Origin: Bradyrhizobium tropiciagri | Lineage (GTDB): Bacteria; Pseudomonadota; Alphaproteobacteria; Rhizobiales; Xanthobacteraceae | DNA: 64,000 nt | Reading direction: 5' to 3' | NCBI RefSeq assembly: GCF_018130505.1 | Contig: NZ_JAFCKH010000005.1 | Span: forward strand, 514,089-578,088 | Shown here: piece by piece, positions 31,428 through 39,922 of the stretch | Numbering within the stretch: position 1 is the first letter of the stretch | How the letters are laid out: every line of letters begins with the position of its first letter | Translations under genes and position numbers: made by a program | The notes under the pieces: model-generated | What the model saw: the letters and a program-made list of their open reading frames with translations, nothing else | What the model was told of the DNA's origin: nothing | Database searches by the model: none

Positions 31428-32378
31428 TTAGGCCGGCGTCTGCGCGGCCGCCCTGGCGTGCCGGCGGATGGTCTGCGGCGGCTGGCCCAGCACCCGCAGA
31501 AATGCCCGCCGCATCCGCTCGCGGTCGGCAAAACCGGTCTCGCCCGCAATCTCGTCCATCGAATGGCGGCCGTCGCCGATCAGTTCGCGCGCGGCCTCGA
31601 CCCGTAGATGCTCGATCGCCTTGGCCGGCGACTGGCCGGTCTCGGCGCGGAAGGCGCGGCTGAACTGGCGCGGGCTGAGCCGCGCCACGCCGGCCAGTTC
31701 CTCGACCGACAGCTCGTTCCGCAGATGCGCCTTGGCGTAGTTCAGTGCGTCCTGGATGCGGTCGGATTTCGGGTCGAGCTCGAGCAACGCGGAGAACTGC
31801 GACTGCCCGCCGGTGCGGCGGTGATAGACCACGAGCTTGCGCGCGACCGATCGGGCCACCTCGACGCCGAGATCGTGCTCGACCATCGCCAGCGCCAGAT
31901 CGATCGTCGCGGTCATGCCGGCCGAGGTCCAGATCGGTCCGTCGATGATGTAGATGCGGTCCTGCTCGACCTTGAGCTTCGGGAAGCGCGCCTGCAATTC
32001 AGCGGCGAATTGCCAGTGCGTGGAGACGCGCCGGCCGTCGAGCAGGCCGGCTTCAGCCAGCGAGAAGGCGCCGATGCAGGGCGCGGCGATCCGCTGCGAT
32101 GCCGTCATGGCGCGGCGGATATAGCCGGTCAGTTTTGGCGACGCCGGATGCAACTCATGGCCGGCTCCGACGAACAGCGTGTCGAAGCTGCGCTCGCCAA
32201 AGGCCTGCGTTTCGACGTTGAAGCCGGCGGATGAGCGCACCGGGCCGCCATCCTCGGACAGCAGCGTCACCTCATAGAACGGCTCGCCTGCGATCAGATT
32301 GGCGATCTCGAAGGCGGTGATGGCGCTGAAGCCCATCACCTGGAAGCCCGGGAAAACGACGAAGCCGATTTGCTGCAT
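31428..32378 (-). CDS. GlxA-type transcriptional regulator (DJ-1/PfpI domain plus AraC HTH)
   Basis: 316 residues. The N-terminal DJ-1/PfpI-like domain (QIGFVVFPGFQVMGFSAITA) keeps a cysteine in the nucleophile-elbow region (AAPCIGAFSLAEAGLL). The C-terminal AraC domain has two helix-turn-helix segments (VEELAGVARLSPRQFSRAFR and MDEIAGETGFADRERMRRAF). It is divergent from an SDR gene, with a strong inverted repeat in the 126-bp gap, so the SDR is the likely target. Confidence 0.92.
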   Translation of the reverse strand: MQQIGFVVFPGFQVMGFSAITAFEIANLIAGEPFYEVTLLSEDGGPVRSSAGFNVETQAFGERSFDTLFVGAGHELHPASPKLTGYIRRAMTASQRIAAPCIGAFSLAEAGLLDGRRVSTHWQFAAELQARFPKLKVEQDRIYIIDGPIWTSAGMTATIDLALAMVEHDLGVEVARSVARKLVVYHRRTGGQSQFSALLELDPKSDRIQDALNYAKAHLRNELSVEELAGVARLSPRQFSRAFRAETGQSPAKAIEHLRVEAARELIGDGRHSMDEIAGETGFADRERMRRAFLRVLGQPPQTIRRHARAAAQTPA

Positions 32379-32400
32379 GGAACCCTCCGGCGATACCTCT

Positions 32401-32437
32401 ATGTCTTAAAAAGGTGTATATATGACATTTGAGACAT
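32401..32437. promoter_or_regulatory. Candidate operator between GlxA-type regulator and SDR
   Basis: ATGTCTTAAA (32401-32410) and TTTGAGACAT (32428-32437) are inverted repeats at 9 of 10 positions, separated by 17 AT-rich bases. The element lies 23 bp before the regulator start and 68 bp before the SDR start, a typical place for a divergent operator. Confidence 0.6.
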
Positions 32438-32504
32438 GCAAGGGGGGCTGTAGAACCTGAACCAACGGCCAAGAACGGCCGTCCGGGTCAAACAGGAGAC
32501 CAAC

Positions 32505-33308
32505 ATGACCAAGTCAGCCAAAGGCACGGCGCTCGTCACCGGCGCGTCGTCCGGAATCGGTGCCATCTACGCGGACCGGCTCGCACGGCGTGGCTACGAT
32601 CTGATCCTCGTCGCACGCAACCGCGAGCGCCTCGATGGGCTCGCGAAGCAGCTTGCGAAGGAGACAGGCCGAGCGATCGAGATCGTCGCCGCCGACCTCG
32701 GCAAGCGCGAGGACCTCGCGCGGATCGAGGCCATTCTGCGCAGCAATGCCGGCATCACCATGCTGGTGAACAATGCCGGCGTCGGGGCCACAGCGCCGCT
32801 GCTCGCCTCCGACGTCGACAAGATGAGCGACATGATCGCGCTCAATGTCAGCGCGCTGATGCGCCTGACCTACGCGGCTGTGCCGGGATTCGTTGCGCGC
32901 GGCGGCGGTACCGTCGTCAACATCGCCTCGATCGTCGGCGTCGCGCCGGAAATGCTCAACGGCGTCTACGGCGGCAGCAAGGCCTTCGTGCTGGCGCTGA
33001 CGCAGTCGCTGCAACACGAGTTGAAGGACAAGAACATCCGAGTTCAGGCGGTGCTGCCGGGTGCCACGGCCACCGAGTTCTGGGGCATCGCCGGCACGCC
33101 GGTCGAGCATCTGCCGGGTGAGATCGTGATGAAGGCCGAAGACATGGTCGATGCCGCGCTTGCCGGCCTCGATCAGGGCGAGGTCGTCACCGTGCCGTCG
33201 CTGCCTGACCTTGCCGATTGGCAGGCTTATGAGGCCGCCCGCCAGAAGCTGATGCCGAATCTGTCGCGCAGCACGCCGGCGGCGCGCTACGGAAGCAAGG
33301 CCGCCTGA
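32505..33308 (+). CDS. SDR family NAD(P)-dependent oxidoreductase
   Basis: 267-residue classical SDR: TGASSGIG cofactor motif (residues 14-21), NNAGVGA, catalytic Ser in NIASIVG and YGGSK (Tyr and Lys). The long C-terminal region after PGATATEFWG resembles the DltE/YqjQ-type group. The substrate is unknown. It starts 127 bp from the divergent regulator and is probably controlled by it. Confidence 0.93.
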   Translation: MTKSAKGTALVTGASSGIGAIYADRLARRGYDLILVARNRERLDGLAKQLAKETGRAIEIVAADLGKREDLARIEAILRSNAGITMLVNNAGVGATAPLLASDVDKMSDMIALNVSALMRLTYAAVPGFVARGGGTVVNIASIVGVAPEMLNGVYGGSKAFVLALTQSLQHELKDKNIRVQAVLPGATATEFWGIAGTPVEHLPGEIVMKAEDMVDAALAGLDQGEVVTVPSLPDLADWQAYEAARQKLMPNLSRSTPAARYGSKAA

Positions 33309-33415
33309 TATCTCGGAGAAAATTGCGTCCCGCGCCGGCCAAAGCGCCGCAGCGCGGGACGCAACCATTTGAGTTCCCGTCCGTTAACGAGTGAACCTCA
33401 AGGCGGGCAGGGCGA

Positions 33416-34564
33416 ATGGCTGAAGAATCGGGACTGACCACGGGCATCGCGCACCACGGTGCCGCACGGCTGCCGTCTGTCGATATCGACAGCTTCAATG
33501 TCGAGCTGAAGGACGACGAGGGCTTTCTCGGCGACCGCGCCTCCAAGGGTGCGTTCCGCAAAATCCTCGATCGCTGGCGCAAGCCGCTGCGCCAATCGGG
33601 CGAGGACCCGTTCGGCGACGAGCCATCGGACAAGATCAGCAAGAAGACGCTGGATGCGATGCTGGTGGGAGACGACACCGAGGCGTCCGCGGTGGTGCAC
33701 AGCGCGATCGAGGAGTTCGCGCAGGAGCTCGCCTATGTGACGCGGCGCTTTCTCAACACCAAGGCCTGGGCCAAGACCGAGCGCATCGTGGTCGGCGGCG
33801 GCTTTCGCGACAGCCGGCTCGGCGAGCTCGCCATCGCGCGGACCGAGATCATCCTGAAGTCAGAGGATTTCAAGGTCGACATGGTGCCGATCCGGTTTCA
33901 TCCCGACGAAGCCGGTCTGATCGGGACGTTGCATCTGGCGCCGTCCTGGATCTTCGAGGCGCATGACGGCATGCTCGCGGTCGATATCGGCGGCACCAAC
34001 ATTCGCTGCGGCGTGGTCGAGACGCGCTGGAAGAAGGCGCCGGACCTGTCCAAGGCGTCGGTGTGGAAATCGGACCTCTGGCGCCACGCCGACGACGAGC
34101 CGACGCGCGAAGGCGCGGTGAAGCGGCTGGTGAAGATGCTCAAGGATCTGATTGCCGCCGCCGAAGCCGAGGGCCTGAAGCTCGCGCCTTTCATCGGCAT
34201 CTCCTGTCCCGGCGTGATCAACGAGGACGGCTCGATCGAGAAGGGCGCGCAGAATCTGCCGGGCAATTGGGAGAGCAGCAAGTTCAACCTGCCGGCGAGT
34301 CTGGTCGAGGCGATCCCGCAGATCGGCGGTCATGACACCGCGATCGTGATGCATAATGACGGCGTGGCGCAGGGGCTCGCCGAGGTCCCGTTCATGCAGG
34401 ACGTCGCGCGCTGGGGCGTGCTGACGATCGGCACCGGCCTCGGCAACGCCCGCTACACCAATCGCCGGAAGGACAACGGCAAGGACGAGAAGAAGACCAG
34501 GAACGGCGACGACGGCGAGAAGAGCGAAAAGAAGGCAAAAAAGGCCAAGAAAGCCGATGCGTGA
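33416..34564 (+). CDS. ROK-like sugar-kinase-fold protein with permuted motif order
   Basis: 382 residues. The ASKHA phosphate-1 motif DIGGTN is at residues 190-195, ISCPGV and NLPGNW follow, then ND (314-315, the expected catalytic Asp) and phosphate-2 TIGTGLG (337-343). The adenosine-type motif RIVVGGGF (123-130), the preceding helix (AIEEFAQELAYV) and the closing HPDEAGLIG segment, which normally end a ROK protein, lie instead before phosphate-1. No ROK zinc motif (CxCGxxGCxE) is seen. The C-terminal 32 residues are Lys/Glu/Asp-rich. If active it should phosphorylate a sugar; the substrate is unknown. It is 107 bp after the SDR and probably transcribed separately. Confidence 0.8.
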   Translation: MAEESGLTTGIAHHGAARLPSVDIDSFNVELKDDEGFLGDRASKGAFRKILDRWRKPLRQSGEDPFGDEPSDKISKKTLDAMLVGDDTEASAVVHSAIEEFAQELAYVTRRFLNTKAWAKTERIVVGGGFRDSRLGELAIARTEIILKSEDFKVDMVPIRFHPDEAGLIGTLHLAPSWIFEAHDGMLAVDIGGTNIRCGVVETRWKKAPDLSKASVWKSDLWRHADDEPTREGAVKRLVKMLKDLIAAAEAEGLKLAPFIGISCPGVINEDGSIEKGAQNLPGNWESSKFNLPASLVEAIPQIGGHDTAIVMHNDGVAQGLAEVPFMQDVARWGVLTIGTGLGNARYTNRRKDNGKDEKKTRNGDDGEKSEKKAKKAKKADA

Positions 34565-34771
34565 GTTGCCCGCCGTCAATCTCTCGGGCACCCACCCGGT
34601 AAGGTTGACAGGTTAGGTTAAGATCGGCTTCGCGTTGCCGTTTCGATGGTGGCCGCTACGGTGAGCCATGTCGCTCCGCCGACCGGCGAAGCCGCACTTC
34701 CCGGCCGGCAATATTGAGAAGCGGCACGGGACCGCCAGTTTTTTGTCGCGTCCTGGCGGTCCCACCCTTCT

Positions 34772-35635
34772 CTATCTCCAGTTGATGCGCGCAAAGAACC
34801 CGGCGATCTCGGCGGCCGCACGGTCCGGATCCTCGCGATGCGGGAAATGTCCGGCATCGCCGAACATCGCAAGATCGAGGTTGGTGAAGGTCTCGCTCAG
34901 CCGGTCGGTCCAGGCATAGGGAAACAGCGGATCGTGCTCGGCCCAGCGGACGCAGGTCGGCGCGGTGATCGGCGGCAGCTTCGGCGCTTCGCCCTGCATC
35001 ATCTTCACGCGCGCCGCATGCGCCGCGCGGTAATGCGCAAAGCCGCCGGCGAGGTTGCCGGGCTTGAAGAAATTGTCGGCAAAATCATCCAGCACGTCGT
35101 CGAACGCCGCCTTGCGATGCGACCAGTTGCGCAGGAAGTGCCCGATATAGGTCCGGCAGCTCTCGTGCGTCGCTCCCACCAGCGCCGGCGCCATCTCCAT
35201 CTGGTGGAACGACTGGTACCAGATGTGATTCAGCCGGTCCGGCGCCGCCATCCGCGGGCCGATGCCCGGATAGACGAAATCGAAGAAGAACAGCCCGGCG
35301 ATCCGCGGCGGCGCCTTGCGCGCCAGCGGCTGCATCACCGCGCCGCCGACATCGTGGCCGACCACGCCGGCCGCGTCGATGCCGAGCGCATCCAGCAGCG
35401 CCAGCATGTCGTCGGTATGTTGATCGGGGCCGTAGGGGCCCTCGGGCTTGTCGCTGTCGCCGAAGCCGCGCAGGTCGGGCGCGATCAGGGTGAAACGGTC
35501 GGCCAGCCGCGTCATCACCGGCTTCCAGGTCAGCCAGAATTCCGGCCAGCCGTGCAACAGGAGCAACGGCTTGCCGCTCCCGATCCGCGCGACGTGGAAC
35601 GCGGCGCCGTTGGCCCGGATCGTGAGATGCTCCAT
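34772..35635 (-). CDS. Alpha/beta hydrolase (epoxide hydrolase / haloalkanoate dehalogenase-like)
   Basis: 287 residues. The oxyanion segment HGWPEFW (28-34) and nucleophile elbow GHDVGG with Asp95 fit epoxide hydrolases and haloacetate dehalogenases, not serine esterases. A cap domain follows (about 125-210). The acid is probably in WAEHDPLFP and the base His in GHFPHRED. The exact substrate cannot be decided. It is transcribed alone on the minus strand; the 214 bp between it and tRNA-Ser hold its promoter and nothing else evident. Confidence 0.9.
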   Translation of the reverse strand: MEHLTIRANGAAFHVARIGSGKPLLLLHGWPEFWLTWKPVMTRLADRFTLIAPDLRGFGDSDKPEGPYGPDQHTDDMLALLDALGIDAAGVVGHDVGGAVMQPLARKAPPRIAGLFFFDFVYPGIGPRMAAPDRLNHIWYQSFHQMEMAPALVGATHESCRTYIGHFLRNWSHRKAAFDDVLDDFADNFFKPGNLAGGFAHYRAAHAARVKMMQGEAPKLPPITAPTCVRWAEHDPLFPYAWTDRLSETFTNLDLAMFGDAGHFPHREDPDRAAAEIAGFFARINWR

Positions 35636-35849
35636 AGCTCCGCTCCCTGTTCAGGCGGCTAGCCGGCCGCCGATCAGGCCGCAGCCACACCGCTAGCACT
35701 TTGTTTCCGCGTACTTTCTTCGGCAGTCGCGACAGCCGTGCCGTCCGATGGATGCCGTGGCGGAAATATTATTGCAGCGCCTTGTCTGTCCCGCCATCCT
35801 CGCCTAGAACACGCCCCGACCGCGGGTGGCGCAAATCACCCGGTCCACC

Positions 35850-35939
35850 GGAGAGGTGGCAGAGTGGTTGAATGCACCGCACTCGAAATGCGGCATAGGT
35901 GCAAGCCTATCGGGGGTTCGAATCCCTCCCTCTCCGCCA
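35850..35939 (+). tRNA. tRNA-Ser(CGA)
   Basis: 90 nt including an encoded CCA. The acceptor arms are GGAGAGG (35850-35856) and CCTCTCC (35929-35935) with discriminator G. The anticodon stem CCGCA/TGCGG closes the loop CTCGAAA, anticodon CGA (codon UCG). A long variable arm follows and the T loop is GGTTCGAATCC. The long variable arm confirms serine. Confidence 0.97.
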
Positions 35940-35997
35940 CCCTTCGCCCTCGCGGGCTACGGGTGGCAGGCCACCCTTTCAATCAGGGCGAAGGGTG
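35938..35997. repeat. Nested hairpin at the tRNA-Ser 3' end
   Basis: Perfect 13-base arms (35938-35950 with 35985-35997) enclose a second hairpin (GGGTGG/CCACCC, 35961-35976). The outer arm overlaps the last two bases of the tRNA CCA. It could stop transcription or guide 3' processing; no T-run follows. Confidence 0.7.
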
Positions 35998-36366
35998 TCT
36001 CCCGAAGCTTCGAAGAAGCGTACTGAGACCGTCGACGACGTCGAGGCTGCGTTCCGCATTGCTCGGAGAGCGGCGCGTTGGCGCGCCCGCTCGCCGGTAA
36101 CCTTAATTTTCCCTTTCGATTGTCGTTAAAGTTTTATCGATTATCGTCGTGACAGTTGAGCGGCGTGACGAACCGCACGATGGGAGGCAACAGCCGAGTG
36201 GCTCGACGACCTCTCTGAAATCGAAGGATGGGCAGAGCGCAGTGCCAGCCATCTTTCGGGCTGTTCGGCGGCGGCCGGCAGGGCAAATCCATTTCTGAAG
36301 TGCATTTGATTGCCATGCTGCGGCGCATACCGCGCCGCATGATGCTTCACAATTGGGATGCTCCAA
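35940..36366. other. Intergenic region after tRNA-Ser
   Basis: Apart from the nested hairpin at its start I see no supported gene. Several frames cross it but they lack ribosome-binding sites and family features. Base composition from about 36100 to 36370 is more AT-rich than the flanks. A candidate 36-residue peptide begins at its end (36367). Confidence 0.5.
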
Positions 36367-36477
36367 ATGACGTTCGCGCATTTCTTGATCGCGGTCGGTG
36401 GCGGTGTTTTGTTGCTGACTGGCTTCGTCGCATTTGCCCTTCGCAGAAACGCGCTGCATTCGACGGCGCGGATTTAG
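36367..36477 (+). CDS. Candidate 36-residue single-pass membrane peptide
   Basis: The frame starts MTFAHFLIAVGGGVLLLTGF and continues VAFALRRNALHSTARI. One strongly hydrophobic helix (residues about 5-25) is followed by a positively charged tail, a layout typical of small membrane proteins with the N-terminus outside. A GGGA precedes the ATG by 8 bases. It is isolated between tRNA-Ser and the ABC-F gene. It could also be the remnant of a longer gene or a chance frame. Confidence 0.35.
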   Translation: MTFAHFLIAVGGGVLLLTGFVAFALRRNALHSTARI

Positions 36478-36638
36478 CAACAACTGAAATTCAACTCCGA
36501 CGGCCTCGCTCACGGGGGTGGGCGAAGCTTGCGGGGATGGCCGCACCGCCGCGCGGCCTGGCAGCCGAGCACCACGCCTACACCCTGCCCCAAGGCGATG
36601 TGTGCTCGGCTGTTCCCTTTCTGACTAACCTTCGCCGT

Positions 36639-38228
36639 TCACCTCCAAGCAGCGAGATCCAGTCTGCGGGTGGTCGCGATTGCCTCGAGGAAGGCCTCAT
36701 CGTGGCTCACGACCAGCAGCGCGCCATCGTAGGCACGCAGTCCGGCCTCGACGGCCTCCATCGATTCGATGTCGAGGTGATTGGTCGGTTCGTCGAGGAT
36801 CAAGAGCGGTGGCGGCGTCGGGCCGCCGAGGACGCAGGCGAGTCCGGCTCGGAGCAACTGGCCGCCGCTCAGGCTCGCGACGGTCTGCAGGGCAGCATCG
36901 GCGCGAAACATGAACCGCGCCAGCGCGGCGCGACAGGCGTTCTCGTCGGCATGCGGATTGATGCGGCGGAAATTGTCGAGGATCGAAGTCGAAGCATCCA
37001 GCAGGCTGACCGCCTGATCGAACATCGCGAACCGGGTCATCACCTCGACGGTGCCGCGCGATGGCAGCAAATCGCCGCTGATGAGCCTGAGCAACGTCGT
37101 CTTGCCCGCGCCATTGGGGCCGACGATCGCGACGCGTTCCGGACCCGACATTGAAAACGTCACGTCACGCAGGATCGGCGCATCAGCTTTATAGCCCACA
37201 TCGGCCGCTTCGATCCGTAGCACCATCCTCCCCGCGGATAAACTGGTCGACGGCAGTTGCACCGAGAACGGCTGCAGCACCTCGATGCGCTGCCGTGCCG
37301 CATCTGCGTGTTCGAGCGCCTGCGTCCGCCTGCGCTCGGCGAGCCGCGCATTCTCGCCGCCGCTGTCCTCGCTGCGATCCTTGCGCAGGCCGGCGGCAAT
37401 GCGCGGCATATCGCCCTTGGCGCGCTGCTTCGCGCCCGCGCCGTCCTTGCGTGCCTTCCGCTCAGTCGCGTCCTGTGCCTTGCGGTCGATTTCGGCGACG
37501 CGCTTCTCGGCATCGGCGAGGTCGTGCCGTGCTGCCGAAAGCTCGATCGCCTTGCGCGCGCGGTACTGGCTCCAATTGCCGCCGTAGCGTCTGGCTTCGA
37601 GCGAGGTCAATTCGACGATCGCATCCATCGTCTTCAGCAGCTCACGGTCGTGGCTGACGATGATGGCGCCGTGTCCCCAGGTGGCGAGCAGGTCGATCAC
37701 CGCCATGCGTCCGTCGCGGTCGAGATTGTTGGTGGGTTCATCCAGCAGCAGAAAGTCAGGCTCCGCGAAGGTCAGCGCGGCGAGGCGGGCCCGGGTCGCC
37801 TGTCCGCCGGACAATGTCGCCAGCGGCGCATCGAAAACGTCGCTCAATCCGGCGCGCGCCAGCGCGGATGCAATACGCGTGTCCAGCGTCCAGTCGACAT
37901 CGGCGATCTCCTCCGCACTCGCAAGGCCCTGTTCGGCGCGGCGCAGCGCTTCCAGCGCCTGGCGAGCGCCGAACAGATCGATCACGCATTCGTCCGGGTT
38001 CACCTGAACGGCCTGATGCAACATCGCGACGCGTCCCTGTACCGAGATCGCGCCGGACTGCGGCGCGCGCATCCCTGCGATCAAGGCAAGCAGCGTCGTC
38101 TTGCCGACGCCGTTTCTGCCGACCAGGCCGGTTCGTTCGGGTCCGAAACTGAGATCGATGTTGGAAAGGAGTGTCCGGCCGTCAGGCGCGGACAGGGTCA
38201 AATTCGAGAGCGTGATCGATGCTGGCAT
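36639..38228 (-). CDS. ABC-F family ATPase
   Basis: 529 residues with two ABC domains and no membrane segment. Walker A motifs are GRNGVGKTT (residue about 37) and GPNGAGKTT (about 370). Signature motifs are LSGGQATR and LSGGQLLR, Walker B regions LLLDEPTNNLD and LILDEPTNHLD. The inter-domain linker is highly charged (about 220-310). ABC-F proteins act on the ribosome E site; this one could be housekeeping (Uup/EttA-like) or resistance-related, which sequence alone does not settle. ATG 38228 is chosen because MPASITLSNL begins the first domain. Confidence 0.93.
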   Translation of the reverse strand: MPASITLSNLTLSAPDGRTLLSNIDLSFGPERTGLVGRNGVGKTTLLALIAGMRAPQSGAISVQGRVAMLHQAVQVNPDECVIDLFGARQALEALRRAEQGLASAEEIADVDWTLDTRIASALARAGLSDVFDAPLATLSGGQATRARLAALTFAEPDFLLLDEPTNNLDRDGRMAVIDLLATWGHGAIIVSHDRELLKTMDAIVELTSLEARRYGGNWSQYRARKAIELSAARHDLADAEKRVAEIDRKAQDATERKARKDGAGAKQRAKGDMPRIAAGLRKDRSEDSGGENARLAERRRTQALEHADAARQRIEVLQPFSVQLPSTSLSAGRMVLRIEAADVGYKADAPILRDVTFSMSGPERVAIVGPNGAGKTTLLRLISGDLLPSRGTVEVMTRFAMFDQAVSLLDASTSILDNFRRINPHADENACRAALARFMFRADAALQTVASLSGGQLLRAGLACVLGGPTPPPLLILDEPTNHLDIESMEAVEAGLRAYDGALLVVSHDEAFLEAIATTRRLDLAAWR

Positions 38229-38365
38229 GGCGATGGATATCCCGGTGGGCAACGCTGATGGGCTTTGCTGTCCGGATGAAATCCATGGACGTCGGCATCC
38301 TCTCGATTGATGATTGACGTGATGTAGTCGTATGTCGTGTCGGGATCAAGGCGCCGGGCTGGCCG

Positions 38366-39685
38366 TCACGCCGCCTCCGCCACGGTCCAGCGGTCTGGGT
38401 CCTGCGTGTGCCCGATCAGCGCGAGGCCGTAGGCGATCGATTCGAACTGGTCCGCCGAGGTCAGCCGTGCGGCCCCGAAGCGATCGGCGAACAGGCGCTG
38501 CACCGCCGGCACGAACGACGTGCCGCCGGTCAGGAACACCTTCTCGACCTCGCCGGCGGTGATGCCGGATTTGGCCAGCGCCTCGTCGACGGTTGCGCCG
38601 AGACGCTCGATGTCGTCGGCGATCCAGTTCTCGAACTCGTCGCGCGTGACGGTCGCGCCGATATCAATGCCCTCGCGGGCGAAGCGGAACTCGACACGGT
38701 CCTGGCTCGATAGCGCGACCTTGGTGTCCGACACGGCGCGATAGAGCGCGAAGCCGAGATCGTGGTCGACGATGGTGATGAAGTCCTGCAGCGGCGCCGG
38801 ATCGAGCGCAGTGCGCACGAGCTGCTGCAGCTCGCGCAGATCGCCGTTGCCCCTCATCATCGCCAGTTGATGCCAGCGGGCGAGGCTGGAGTAGTAGTGA
38901 TTGGGAATCGGCAGCTCCTTGTCGAAGGAGCGGTAGTTGGTGCCCTTGCCGAGCCGGGGCGAGACGATGTGGTCAACGATGCGATAGTCGAAGGTGTCGC
39001 CGGCGATGCCGATGCCGGCGTGGCCGAGCGGCTCGGCACGCAGCACGCCGCCCTTGCGCGAGAACCGCATCACCGAGAAGTCGCTGGTGCCGCCGCCGAA
39101 ATCGGCCACCAGAACGGTGGCGTCATGATCGAGGCTGCGCGCGAACGAGAACGCGGCGCCGACCGGCTCGTAGACATAGCGCGCATGGCCGGCCCCTAAC
39201 CGCTCGAATGCGGCGCGGTAGCGCTGCATCGCAAGCTCGTCATTGGGATTGCCGCCGGCAAAGCGCACCGGACGGCCGACCATGATGGTCGGCGCGCCCA
39301 GATCGAAGCCGTCGCCGGCATGGCGCGCCAGCGTGCGCAGGAACGCCGCCAGCAGGTCCTCGAACTTGTAGCGCTGCCGGAAGATCTGCGTGGTGTTGAA
39401 GGCGGAGCTTGCGGCGAAGGTCTTGAACGACTGGATGAAGCGGTGGATCGTGCGCCCTTCGAGGAACTGCTCGATCGCCCACGGGCCGCCTTCGGCGCGT
39501 GGATGCAGGCCGGCGCCCGGCCGCTCTTCCCAGAAGCACAGCGCCGACACGTAGACGCTGTGGGTGCGGCCGCCATGGTCGAATCGGATGGCCTCGACGC
39601 GGCCGTCGCCATCGGACAGGGCAACCACGGTGTTGCTGGTGCCGAAATCGACGCCGATCGAGACGGCGGGCGGGGCGCTCGACAT
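38366..39685 (-). CDS. yegD: Hsp70-family protein, YegD-like
   Basis: 439 residues: an Hsp70 ATPase domain without the substrate-binding domain and lid. It has phosphate-1 IGVDFGTSNTVVAL near residue 10, phosphate-2 VLVADFGGGTSDFSV, and the adenosine motif VFLTGGTSFVPAVQRLF. Length and order match YegD, a poorly characterised Hsp70 relative. The C-terminus is short (TQDPDRWTVAEAA). It stands alone, 237 bp from the divergent methyltransferase. Confidence 0.9.
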   Translation of the reverse strand: MSSAPPAVSIGVDFGTSNTVVALSDGDGRVEAIRFDHGGRTHSVYVSALCFWEERPGAGLHPRAEGGPWAIEQFLEGRTIHRFIQSFKTFAASSAFNTTQIFRQRYKFEDLLAAFLRTLARHAGDGFDLGAPTIMVGRPVRFAGGNPNDELAMQRYRAAFERLGAGHARYVYEPVGAAFSFARSLDHDATVLVADFGGGTSDFSVMRFSRKGGVLRAEPLGHAGIGIAGDTFDYRIVDHIVSPRLGKGTNYRSFDKELPIPNHYYSSLARWHQLAMMRGNGDLRELQQLVRTALDPAPLQDFITIVDHDLGFALYRAVSDTKVALSSQDRVEFRFAREGIDIGATVTRDEFENWIADDIERLGATVDEALAKSGITAGEVEKVFLTGGTSFVPAVQRLFADRFGAARLTSADQFESIAYGLALIGHTQDPDRWTVAEAA

Positions 39686-39922
39686 GTCATGCTCAAATGG
39701 TGATGTGAAGGGGGCGGACCTTTAGCGGCTTTGGCTGCGCTTGCCAACCCGTCCGGCCGGCCTGCGCGTCTGCCATGCAGCACGTCGTTTCAGCGGAAAA
39801 TGCCTTGTGACGCAAAGGTGACGAAAGCTCAGCGGATTTTGCATCGACACGCTCTTCCAAAGTGCTGCGCGCCACTGCTCTATACGCACCCGGCAAGCAA
39901 AACGGCGCGCAGGAGAAGCAAA

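Noticed and set aside
35850-35997. Island insertion at tRNA-Ser
   Set aside because: No integrase, no direct repeat of the tRNA end, and housekeeping-type genes on both sides.
36103-36546. Minus-strand frame of 147 codons after tRNA-Ser
   Set aside because: No ribosome-binding site and atypical composition; nothing recognisable.
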